From: Candidatus Parcubacteria bacterium
GTDB lineage: Bacteria; Patescibacteriota; Saccharimonadia; Saccharimonadales; UBA4665
NCBI GenBank assembly: GCA_023434325.1
Contig: JAEYSX010000001.1
Span: 1-64,000 of the forward strand
Length of the DNA stretch: 64,000 nt
Reading direction: 5' to 3'
Shown here: positions 51,956-59,477 of the stretch, piece after piece
Layout: every line of letters begins with the position of its first letter
Numbering within the stretch: the first letter of the stretch is position 1
The notes under the pieces: generated by a model
What the model was told of the DNA's origin: nothing
Seen by the model: only the letters and a program-made list of their open reading frames with translations
Database searches by the model: none
Made by a program: the position numbers and the translations under genes

Positions 51956-52480
51956 TTAATTTGCTGCCTTTGCCTCGATGCCGTCAAGTAGTGCATGCAG
52001 GTTGCCAGAAAGGCCACTGATGCTGTCGTTGAGCGGTGATTGCAAGGTCGCGATAACTTGGGCGATGAGGTTTTCCTTGCTTGGCAAGGTGGCGAGTGCC
52101 TTTACTTCATCTGCGCCGATAAATTTGCCTTGTGCCGTGATGGCGCCGACAAATTGGATGCTTGGGTTGCTCTTGGCAAATGCGGCCAGGACTTGGGCTG
52201 GAGCTACTTCGTCTTCTGGGTTGAAGGCGTAAAGCAGCTGGCCGGTCATGGCGCTGGTGTCGACATCCTTGAGGGTGTCAACGCTGCCGAGGGCTTTGCG
52301 TACCAAGCGGTTTTTGACAACCTGCACCTTGGTGCCGTTGTCACGAGCCTCGCGGCGAAGTTGCTGCAGAGCCTTTACCGTGGTGCCCTGGTATTGAGCG
52401 ACTACGGTCATCTTGGACGAGCCAAGAGCTGCTGCGACTTCGGCGACGACTTCGTGCTTCTTGTCTTTGCTTAAAGCCAT
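51956..52480 (-). CDS. rplJ: 50S ribosomal protein L10
   Basis: 174 residues: KKHEVVAEVAAALGSSKMTVVAQYQGTTVKALQQLRREARDNGTKVQVVKNRLVRKAL is typical L10. It anchors L7/L12 to the stalk base. AAGGAG is 7 nt from the ATG. The about 280-nt leader upstream carries an L10 binding motif and a terminator, so the operon is probably autoregulated by L10. Confidence 0.98.
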   Translation of the reverse strand: MALSKDKKHEVVAEVAAALGSSKMTVVAQYQGTTVKALQQLRREARDNGTKVQVVKNRLVRKALGSVDTLKDVDTSAMTGQLLYAFNPEDEVAPAQVLAAFAKSNPSIQFVGAITAQGKFIGADEVKALATLPSKENLIAQVIATLQSPLNDSISGLSGNLHALLDGIEAKAAN

Positions 52481-52624
52481 TATTTCTCCTTGGTTGAATA
52501 GCCTGTTGGGTTGTTTTGGTTTTTGATAGCGCGTGCGCTACGAGTCAAAATGCCCGACGGCTTTCACTTTTATAAATCTTCGACCTAGATTGTTAAGGAT
52601 GCGCGCTTGGGTATTTTTCCAAAA

Positions 52625-52788
52625 GAAAAAGCCTTTGGCGCTCGCATTACCAAAGACTCATCTAGTGCTCAAAAACAAAAAGTTGGCTTGTTTCATCGCC
52701 TCGGCAGCGTTCTTAGGTTTGTTTCCAAACTGCTGCGGTCTTCGGTAATGTTCTCTGTTATCTTATAGGAGCTTTAGGGTTTTGTCAA
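52625..52788 (-). promoter_or_regulatory. L10 leader with attenuator, and rplJ promoter
   Basis: Promoter TTGACA (52788-52783), 17-bp spacer, TAAGAT (52765-52760). The RNA then carries ACCGAAGACCGCAG and CTGCCGAGG (about 52747-52696), close to the L10 leader consensus bound by the L10-L12 complex. Further on, GTCTTTGG (52657-52650) pairs with CCAAAGGC (52638-52631), followed by TTTTTC: an intrinsic terminator. Excess L10 would favour termination. The -35 lies within the end of the upstream M20 gene. Confidence 0.8.
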
Positions 52789-53973
52789 GGTTTGTAATTG
52801 TGGCGAATCGTGGTCTGCGGTCGCCTTAAATACAGGTTCGTAATTTGCCTGATCCGTCATGGTTCTGGTTAGAAAATCGTGCATCGTGTTGCGATAATTG
52901 ACGAATGCGTCGATGGTTACGTGTTCGTTGTCGCCGTGCTGATCCTCGCCCGCTATGCCGAACTCACAAGCCTGGTTGCCGACCGAGCCAAAGTGGCGGC
53001 CGTCGCTGGTGGCGTGACGTCTGACGTACGAGAATGCGTGTCCTTCGATCTTCTCGGCCGAGGCTTTGAGGGCAAGTAACAGCGGATTGTTCGGGTCGGT
53101 ATATAGCGGTGCGTCCAGAAAGCAGTTTTGCAGAACTGCGTCGGGGTCGATTTCGGCAATCAGTGCCTCGAGGTGTTTTTTGCTCTGAAAATGAGGATCG
53201 CCCGGAACAAACCTGGCGTCAAGCCGTATGGTCGCCTCCTCGGGGATGCGAGTAAAGGCGCCGCCATCGGCATGGAAGCTGGTTATAGAGACTGTTGTGC
53301 CCTCGTACGGTTCTGTAGGCGTGGGATAGCGCTCGTGTATTTTTTGGATAAACGCAGTTGCTTTTGTGATAGGGTTAGTGCTGTGCCAGGGGTATGCGCC
53401 GTGCCCTGCCTCGCCCTTAAACGCGACCTCGGTAAAGACGATACCCTTGGCTTCGTTCGCTATTTCGTAGACATGCGTTTGCCGGCCGCATTCGCCAGAG
53501 ATAACAAAATCGCCGCGCACTCCTTCACTTATCTGGTGAGCTGCGCCGTTATAGCCACCGCTCTCTTCGTCGGTAACAAGTTGGTAGGCGAGATTGTAAG
53601 GAACCTTATCTACAAACTGACAAAATGCGTCGGCTAAGATGACGGCGGCGGCTTTCATGTCATACACACCGCGGCCGTATAGTTTGCCATCCTCTATTTT
53701 GGCATGGAACTGATGCGGCTTGCCGTCCACTACATCGACGTGGGCGTTAAAAATCACCCGGAAGTTATCCGGTCGGACTTTACCGCGGTATGCTAAAAAG
53801 CTGGGTATGCCGTTGTGTTCGAATTCCTCGACGGTTACATCTTTGCCGGCGGTGTGTGCCTTTATGTAGTCCAGCATAAAGTTGTACGCTGTACGTGTAT
53901 TCTCAAGATCTTTTGTGACAGAAGGAATAGCAATCAGTTCTTTGGTTGTCTCTAGTAGTTGTTCGTTGGTCAT
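52774..53973 (-). CDS. M20 family metallopeptidase
   Basis: 399 residues from ATG 53973, with AGGA about 8 nt ahead. Zinc motifs: FNAHVDVVDG, GRGVYDMKAAA, VTDEESGGYNGA and a C-terminal HGDNEHVTID. A dimerisation domain (about 180-290) includes GEAGHGAYPWHSTNPI. It probably cleaves dipeptides or N-acyl amino acids to feed the cell. It is preceded by a 19-codon leader ORF and a terminator, suggesting attenuation control. Confidence 0.88.
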   Translation of the reverse strand: MTNEQLLETTKELIAIPSVTKDLENTRTAYNFMLDYIKAHTAGKDVTVEEFEHNGIPSFLAYRGKVRPDNFRVIFNAHVDVVDGKPHQFHAKIEDGKLYGRGVYDMKAAAVILADAFCQFVDKVPYNLAYQLVTDEESGGYNGAAHQISEGVRGDFVISGECGRQTHVYEIANEAKGIVFTEVAFKGEAGHGAYPWHSTNPITKATAFIQKIHERYPTPTEPYEGTTVSITSFHADGGAFTRIPEEATIRLDARFVPGDPHFQSKKHLEALIAEIDPDAVLQNCFLDAPLYTDPNNPLLLALKASAEKIEGHAFSYVRRHATSDGRHFGSVGNQACEFGIAGEDQHGDNEHVTIDAFVNYRNTMHDFLTRTMTDQANYEPVFKATADHDSPQLQTLTKP

Positions 53974-53988
53974 TATGGTAATCCTGTA

Positions 53989-54015
53989 TAAAAAAGGCTC
54001 CGTCGAGCGGAGCCT
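53989..54015 (-). terminator. Attenuator-type terminator before the M20 gene
   Basis: AGGCTCCG (54015-54008) pairs with CGGAGCCT (54002-53995), loop CTCGA, then six T on the minus strand. It lies only 15 nt before the M20 start codon. GCTCC in the 5' arm can pair instead with GGAGC at 54053-54049, within the last codons of the leader ORF. Confidence 0.75.
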
Positions 54016-54040
54016 GATCTGGTATTTAGTCGTCTCGCGC

Positions 54041-54137
54041 CTAGCCAAGCTCCTGAAGAGGGCAAACTTTTACACAGTGAGGCATTATGATTGTAGTCAC
54101 GATCGTCAATTATAATGCCAGCATATTAAAGAGTCAA
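54041..54137 (-). CDS. 19-codon leader ORF with its promoter, leaderless GTG start
   Basis: Promoter TTGACT (54137-54132), 17 bp, TATAAT (54114-54109), then 8 nt to GTG at 54100. The ORF (54100-54041) reads VTTIIMPHCVKVCPLQELG. It ends 25 nt before the terminator. The promoter is one of the best in the window, and the GTG sits at the distance seen for leaderless genes. The leader of the ATP-grasp gene has the same length and spacing. It contains two Cys, one His and two Ile codons; which amino acid would be sensed is unclear. Confidence 0.5.
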
Positions 54138-54188
54138 TTTTGCTTGGCGAGGCACCACGGTCGGCTCGTCCCTGTCTTCTTATTTTAT

Positions 54189-55289
54189 TTATGAGCGGGC
54201 TGTAGACCGCATGAGCTCAAGCGTTAGACGTTCGAGTTGCTGTAAACCCTGTTTGCTGGCCCATTCTTGTGGCCCGTGTTGGCCGCCGCTCGGTGGCCGC
54301 GTAGAGATTACAGGAATGTTGTAGGGTGCAAAGAAGCGTCCGTCGGTTGATCCATGGCCAAGCGGCTCGCCGTTGTCACCCTCCCGAATGTCCAGTTGTT
54401 GCATGAGTTGTAAGGTTTTGTTATACCACTTTTCGGATTTGTCGGTTATGACGCAGGGCTCATGCATGAGTTCTTTGATGCGGATCCTGCTAAAGGTGGC
54501 GGCCAGCGATTCGGCTGCTTGCAGTACCTTACTTGCATCATCTTCGCTTACAAAGCGTACGTCGACGGTTGCTATGGCTGCATCGCTGACTTGGTTTGTT
54601 GCCGCACCGCCATGTATGGTACCTAGATTATACGTGGTGTAGTAGTTGCCTGGTGCGCTTTGCGGCATGTTAGCGCTGTACCAGTTACGGAGTGCGTGTA
54701 GATAATCGATTATCGCTTGGTTGGCGCTATGGCCGAGCCACGGCCGCGCGCCATGTGCGGCTCGGCCTGTAGCGGTGATCTCTAGCCACATTACGCCCTT
54801 CATTTTCTCGGTCAACACCCAGTCGGCGCTTTGATCTAATACAAAGGCGGCCGCGCCTTTAAAATCTTTGTCGACAAGCGCTCCGACGCCGTTTTTGCCG
54901 CCCGTTTCTTCGTCGGTCGTAAAGAGTAGTCCTACGTTGACATCCGTGAGATTGGGAATTTTTAGCAGCGCCGCAAGCACCGCTGCCGCCATGCCCTTCA
55001 TGTCACACACGCCCCGGCCGTAGTAGTTCTGATCGTCAGAGGTTAGTGCAAATAACTCGTTCTCTGCCGGCACGACATCCAAGTGTGATACGTACCAGAC
55101 GGTATTGCTGTTTGGTTTTTGTGTGCTTGCGATCAGGTAAGGATAACCGTTAATGTCCCCTTTTGTCTGCCGGATGCCGGTTGGCTTAAGTAAATCGTAG
55201 ACGTAATCGATAACGTGCTCTGATGACGATCGGTCGCCCGTTACGCTTGGTATGCTGACGAGCTTGGTGAGTATGTGTTGTAGATCCAT
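54189..55289 (-). CDS. M20 family metallopeptidase
   Basis: 366 residues. Zinc motifs: WYVSHLDVVPA, GRGVCDMKGMAA, FTTDEETGGKNGVG, and GGQHGPQEW near the end. RAAHGARPWLGHSANQAI is the dimer domain. It is a close relative in type, not sequence, of the M20 gene at 52774. AAGGAG lies 6 nt ahead of the ATG. It follows the ATP-grasp gene by 36 bp, so the two share a transcript. Confidence 0.88.
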   Translation of the reverse strand: MDLQHILTKLVSIPSVTGDRSSSEHVIDYVYDLLKPTGIRQTKGDINGYPYLIASTQKPNSNTVWYVSHLDVVPAENELFALTSDDQNYYGRGVCDMKGMAAAVLAALLKIPNLTDVNVGLLFTTDEETGGKNGVGALVDKDFKGAAAFVLDQSADWVLTEKMKGVMWLEITATGRAAHGARPWLGHSANQAIIDYLHALRNWYSANMPQSAPGNYYTTYNLGTIHGGAATNQVSDAAIATVDVRFVSEDDASKVLQAAESLAATFSRIRIKELMHEPCVITDKSEKWYNKTLQLMQQLDIREGDNGEPLGHGSTDGRFFAPYNIPVISTRPPSGGQHGPQEWASKQGLQQLERLTLELMRSTARS

Positions 55290-55325
55290 GTGATCTCCTT
55301 GTAGATGCTTTATGTTAGGTTTGTG

Positions 55326-56633
55326 CTAGGTTCGTGGTTCGCTCGTAGTACCATTTATTTCTTTGTCGGTCGGGCCAAGCAGACTCTTGGTTAAGTCGAC
55401 TTGTTGCTGTTGTTGTTCGGATGTGCCTACGAATAATATACCAAGCTTGCCATCTTTTGCGGTGCCCCAGTTTACGACGACGGCTCCGGTTTTTGTACCG
55501 TTGTCAAATACTAAGCCGGCGTCTTGCAGGCGTTGGATTGCCTCACTGAGTGGCAGATCTTTCGCTACCTTTATGTTCATTGCGGCCCATTCCCTGTCGC
55601 CTACGCCTAGTTTTTCTGCGGTTGCCGTTGGGTAGGAGGATCCGTTGGGTCGTGGGTTACATTCGATCAACGAGTATGGATCGTATTCCGATCCGTCTTT
55701 AGGCGGTTTGATAGCCGCTACGTCAAACGCAATTAAGCCCTCGGCACCCATGGTGGCTGCTATTTGTGCGGCTTTGTCACTAACTCCTCTAGGGTCGTGC
55801 TCGCTTGGGTGGCGGTTTCCGGCGTGGACGCTACCCTCTAAGATCTGCCCGGTGGTTGCGACGTGGTAGGCTTTACCGTCTTTGATGTAATACTGTACGT
55901 TCAAAAAGTCGTCGGCATCTACTCCGTTTTGAACCTGATAGGCGTCTGTCATCTCGGATGCTGCCTGGAGGACTTCGCTCCAAGAATCACATTTGATTAC
56001 TTCTTGACCGGATGCGGCGACAGCGCCTTTGACAAACCATGGTCCGTTAAAATCGCCTTCTGGCTGTTCTTGTGGAGGTGTGACTCCTTTTTCTAGAGTG
56101 ATTGTTTCGGGTGTAGGGAGGCCGGCCTCTTGCATGTCTCGGATAAACTCGTTTTTGTTATTGAGTCTTTTTACGGCTTGGTATCGAGTTTCATTAGGAG
56201 CGACAGCATTTGCTTCTTCGCCAAAGAGAAAGACCGAAACCACACGCCGCGCAGTTGGGTCTCGGTTGACGAGATCCGCGAGTGAGCCGCCCCAAACGAT
56301 GTTTTTCGTTACCTCTAAGCCTATCGATTCGTAATGTGCCGCGGCGGCTGGGTAGTCTGCTTGTAGCTCCGCGGGCAAGCGCAGCTCATCACCGAGATTT
56401 GTAGCTACCAGCGTGCGTCCGTCGTACCAGTCGATTCCTTCTAGCTTGCCCAGTCCTTCGTACGAATCTCCGACTGAGTGATATATCGCTATTGGTTCTT
56501 CTTCACCATGCCGCAGTGCGACGCTAGCAAGCCCTGTTGTAACTTCCGAGCTTTGTGGCTGGTGCAGCACGTCCCTCCAGCCGGGTGCTGCAACGTCCAG
56601 TCTAGTTCTTTCTGCTGTAGGTGCCATTGTCAT
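55326..56633 (-). CDS. ATP-grasp enzyme
   Basis: 435 residues. The central part holds NKNEFIRDMQEAGLPTPETITLEKG, GPWFVKGAVAASGQEVIKC (nucleotide lid) and SLIECNPRPNGSSYPTA (metal ligands E and N). ATP-grasp enzymes ligate carboxylates to amines or thiols. The partner M20 peptidase suggests amino-acid or dipeptide chemistry, for instance a ligase/hydrolase pair, but this is inference. AAGGAG lies 7 nt before ATG 56633. It is preceded by a 19-codon leader ORF and a terminator. Confidence 0.75.
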   Translation of the reverse strand: MTMAPTAERTRLDVAAPGWRDVLHQPQSSEVTTGLASVALRHGEEEPIAIYHSVGDSYEGLGKLEGIDWYDGRTLVATNLGDELRLPAELQADYPAAAAHYESIGLEVTKNIVWGGSLADLVNRDPTARRVVSVFLFGEEANAVAPNETRYQAVKRLNNKNEFIRDMQEAGLPTPETITLEKGVTPPQEQPEGDFNGPWFVKGAVAASGQEVIKCDSWSEVLQAASEMTDAYQVQNGVDADDFLNVQYYIKDGKAYHVATTGQILEGSVHAGNRHPSEHDPRGVSDKAAQIAATMGAEGLIAFDVAAIKPPKDGSEYDPYSLIECNPRPNGSSYPTATAEKLGVGDREWAAMNIKVAKDLPLSEAIQRLQDAGLVFDNGTKTGAVVVNWGTAKDGKLGILFVGTSEQQQQQVDLTKSLLGPTDKEINGTTSEPRT

Positions 56634-56651
56634 GTGGAAACTCCTTGATAT

Positions 56652-56680
56652 ATAAAAACGGGCTCCTGTGGGGAGCCCGT
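56652..56680 (-). terminator. Attenuator-type terminator before the ATP-grasp gene
   Basis: On the minus strand ACGGGCTCC (56680-56672) pairs with GGAGCCCGT (56666-56658) around loop CCACA, then TTTTA. It lies about 20 nt before the gene's start codon. Its GCTCC can pair instead with GGAGC at 56744-56740 in the leader ORF. Confidence 0.8.
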
Positions 56681-56731
56681 TAGGTTTTGTTTACTATTAT
56701 TGTGGTTGTCTAGCTTATTTTTGGCAAAATC

Positions 56732-56828
56732 CTATCCGCGCTCCATCGAGCCGAGAATAATGAGACCAAGAATAATGCTATTTGTTGACATTGACGTTAA
56801 ATATACTAAACCGTTGCCGATACGTCAA
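56732..56828 (-). CDS. 19-codon Ile/Leu-rich leader ORF with its promoter, leaderless
   Basis: Promoter TTGACG (56828-56823), 17 bp, TATATT (56805-56800), then 8 nt to ATG 56791. The ORF (56791-56732) is MSTNSIILGLIILGSMERG: codons 6-13 are ATT ATT CTT GGT CTC ATT ATT CTC, four Ile and three Leu. A terminator follows after 51 nt. It could be a branched-chain-amino-acid attenuator or a small membrane peptide; its placement before a terminator and a ligase gene favours the first. Confidence 0.55.
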
Positions 56829-56876
56829 CACCAAGGAGGCTAGAGTATGCGGCCTGCGCTATCGAGACCAAGTCTT

Positions 56877-59390
56877 TTATAAGAGAGCTGCTGCGCCTGC
56901 ATACGAAGGAACTCTCTTGGAGCTATCTGTAGGCTGGTTGGGCATTGCGTGCTCGGCCGCCGAGGGCTGTTTTGGTTGCATGGATCGGATCAGGTGTGAG
57001 TTCCAGGCAATAAGTGCGGCAGAATCCGCCCATGCCATCGGATTGGCAAGTGTCTCTTTGAATGGAAGTTCTTCCATGGCCACCTTCCAGCCGCCTTCCT
57101 TTGTAAAGCTGACGACAGGTTTTTCGAACTTAAAGTTCGGACCGTTCCCAATCTTGGTCAGCGCGCCGCCAACGATTGCTGACATGAGCGAAGCGCGAGT
57201 AATCTGGTTTTTGAGGTCTGGGTTTTCTTTGAAGACGTCCGGCCCGTATTGGCGCTCGAACTGCTTGAGTAGAACATTTTCGCAGAACACATACGCAACG
57301 ACATTATCAGCAAAGCCCGACAGTCCGGTGGCAATAGTCATTACGAGTTCGTTTTGTCGTTCGAACGGCAATTTTCCGTCTAGCGACTCTAGTAATTTTT
57401 GAGCGGTGACTGCGGCTGCATTTGCGGCTGGAATTTGGGTTGCAAGTGCTGCTAAAACTTCTTTCGCAGCATGGCTCAATCCGCCTTCGTGCTCATGGCC
57501 GGATACCGCGTCTGCTTTGATTTGTCGCGCCCACATGTGTACGACTGCTTGGCGAATATCTTCGTTCGCAAAGTTGAGGTTTTTGGTGTGCTCGTCTAGA
57601 ATCTGCCCAACTTCTTCTTTGGTGCCGTTTTGTATGGCGTCCCTCAGTCGTTTTTCTATGTCCGCGTCTAAGGTTGCTTGTTCGGGCGTAGCGGTGGAAC
57701 CAATAAGGTCAAAGATTAATGAGCTGGCGCTTGTTTCGCCATCCGTTTTGCCACCGATCAGCTGCTCTAATGCATCGGCTAGTTTTTCGGTGCGCCAGTC
57801 TAGCTCTTTCTCGCCGTACGTTTTGATGAAGCTTTTTATGAGAGTAGTGGGGCGATCGTGCTCGAGATCATCTTTAAAGCGGTTGAACAGCTCCGCGTTG
57901 ATCGAGGGGGTCGTGTCCTCTTCTTTGCGCGCTTGATCGTGCGCTATTTCGGCCAGTCTCTTGGCTTCGTTATAGACACTACTGCTTTTGATGTTTTTGA
58001 GCGTATGTGTAAAGGCGCCTACAAGTCCTTCTGTGTCATACGCAAAGGCTGTGCGGGGCATGCCGGTAAAGATTTTACGAACCGCAGTAATTTGTTCCGG
58101 TGTAAATTCTCCGTCTCGTTGCTTGAATATCGTGTCGAGATTCTCGCTGATTTTGTTAAAGCGCAGCAGCGAGTAGTCGGGCTGCATTACCGATTTAAAC
58201 GCGCCTTGCCCCAACTTTTGCACTGCCTTAGCGATTGAGGTTGCAAGTGTGCCCTGCTCGGCGCCAGCATTCTTGAGGCCCAAGGTCGCAGCGAGCCAGA
58301 CCTCTGTGTTTGCAAGAGCCAATGTGTTCATGGTTGCAAATCCCTGACCGCTTGCCTTAAGCCATTCTCCGGCGCCGTGCCGCTGTAGATAAAAGAAGTT
58401 GGGCGGGTCGCCGAGCATACTAGCTCCCTGAATATTCCCACCTTCTAGTAGTGTCTTTTTAGTGTAGCCAAGCGGACCATTCATTTGTTGATTGGCCTCT
58501 GCCGCTGCTTGTGACATGTAATCTAAGAGCACGTCCTCGCTGAGCTCTACGCCGCTACGCTTTGCTTCGTTGACGAGTTTGGCATACGAATGTTCTGCGA
58601 GCGCGGATGCGACACGCTTGTTCATGGCGTTGATGAGCGAGGCGCTAGTGTAGGTTGTGGCGATGGGGGCTATCGTCATGCCGACCGCAAAGTTTTCGGC
58701 GACCAATTCGGCCACGCGCGAACGTGTCTTTTGATAGTGTTCTTCCCATGTTTGTGCGTTTGATTCAAGTGCGTTTGGGGCTGCATTGGCGCTGTCTGCC
58801 TCTTGTTCGAACATTGTAGCAACGTTGTCAAAGAGTGCTTTTTCGTCAGCCTCAATGTGGGCTGTGGCTTCGGCAAGTGCTACCAGGCCGCCGGCTAGGC
58901 CATAACTTATCTTGATGTCGGCTAGCTCGTGCGCAGCTTGATGTTTGTCGGCTTCGTTGCCAAACTTTTCGAGTGCGAATATGCGAGCACTTTCAACCAC
59001 GCCCATCTCGGCAAAAGACCTTAGACCAAAAGCTCTCCCCTTACCGGTTGCGGGGTCGTATTGCGCATTAAGCACTACCTGTTTTGTAAACGCGCCGACA
59101 ACGCCCAGTGCGGTAGCGAAGTTTAGTGTCGAGATCCCTTCGGAATGTTCTTCCGGAGTCGGGGTGCCGTGGTCTTGCTCGCCGCCGGATGGCTGGGGGG
59201 ACTCTGGCGTGTGTGGTGGTTCGTGATGCGCGTTACCTTCTCCGAGTACAGGGCCCATACCACCTATGACTACACCCGGGACGATAACTGATGCGGTTGC
59301 AAGGGCGGCACCCTTTAATAGTCCGCGCCGAGACAAGGTGGGTTCGGTCGGTGTTGGCGCCGCCTCATGTGGATTCTTGGGAGCACTCAT
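56877..59390 (-). CDS. Large Tat-type or anchored protein with NhaD/ArsB-like motifs
   Basis: 837 residues from ATG 59390. The N-terminus SRRGLLKGAALATASVIVPG looks like a Tat signal (SRRxxLK) or signal anchor. A Pro/Glu-rich linker follows. Two motifs recall ion transporters of the ArsB/NhaD superfamily: GGNIQGASMLGDPPN (about 340) and GLSGFADNVVAY (about 740), plus SAIVGGALTKIGNGPN. But most of the chain is charged and helical, with few real membrane helices, so it is not a normal antiporter. Function unknown. It is not clearly linked to its neighbours. Confidence 0.55.
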   Translation of the reverse strand: MSAPKNPHEAAPTPTEPTLSRRGLLKGAALATASVIVPGVVIGGMGPVLGEGNAHHEPPHTPESPQPSGGEQDHGTPTPEEHSEGISTLNFATALGVVGAFTKQVVLNAQYDPATGKGRAFGLRSFAEMGVVESARIFALEKFGNEADKHQAAHELADIKISYGLAGGLVALAEATAHIEADEKALFDNVATMFEQEADSANAAPNALESNAQTWEEHYQKTRSRVAELVAENFAVGMTIAPIATTYTSASLINAMNKRVASALAEHSYAKLVNEAKRSGVELSEDVLLDYMSQAAAEANQQMNGPLGYTKKTLLEGGNIQGASMLGDPPNFFYLQRHGAGEWLKASGQGFATMNTLALANTEVWLAATLGLKNAGAEQGTLATSIAKAVQKLGQGAFKSVMQPDYSLLRFNKISENLDTIFKQRDGEFTPEQITAVRKIFTGMPRTAFAYDTEGLVGAFTHTLKNIKSSSVYNEAKRLAEIAHDQARKEEDTTPSINAELFNRFKDDLEHDRPTTLIKSFIKTYGEKELDWRTEKLADALEQLIGGKTDGETSASSLIFDLIGSTATPEQATLDADIEKRLRDAIQNGTKEEVGQILDEHTKNLNFANEDIRQAVVHMWARQIKADAVSGHEHEGGLSHAAKEVLAALATQIPAANAAAVTAQKLLESLDGKLPFERQNELVMTIATGLSGFADNVVAYVFCENVLLKQFERQYGPDVFKENPDLKNQITRASLMSAIVGGALTKIGNGPNFKFEKPVVSFTKEGGWKVAMEELPFKETLANPMAWADSAALIAWNSHLIRSMQPKQPSAAEHAMPNQPTDSSKRVPSYAGAAALL

Positions 59391-59477
59391 AAATATTGGG
59401 TTACAATACCAGGCATAACAGGGGCGGTCAATATTATGTCGTAATAAACACATCGACCGCGGTGTGTCTGGAGTGGG

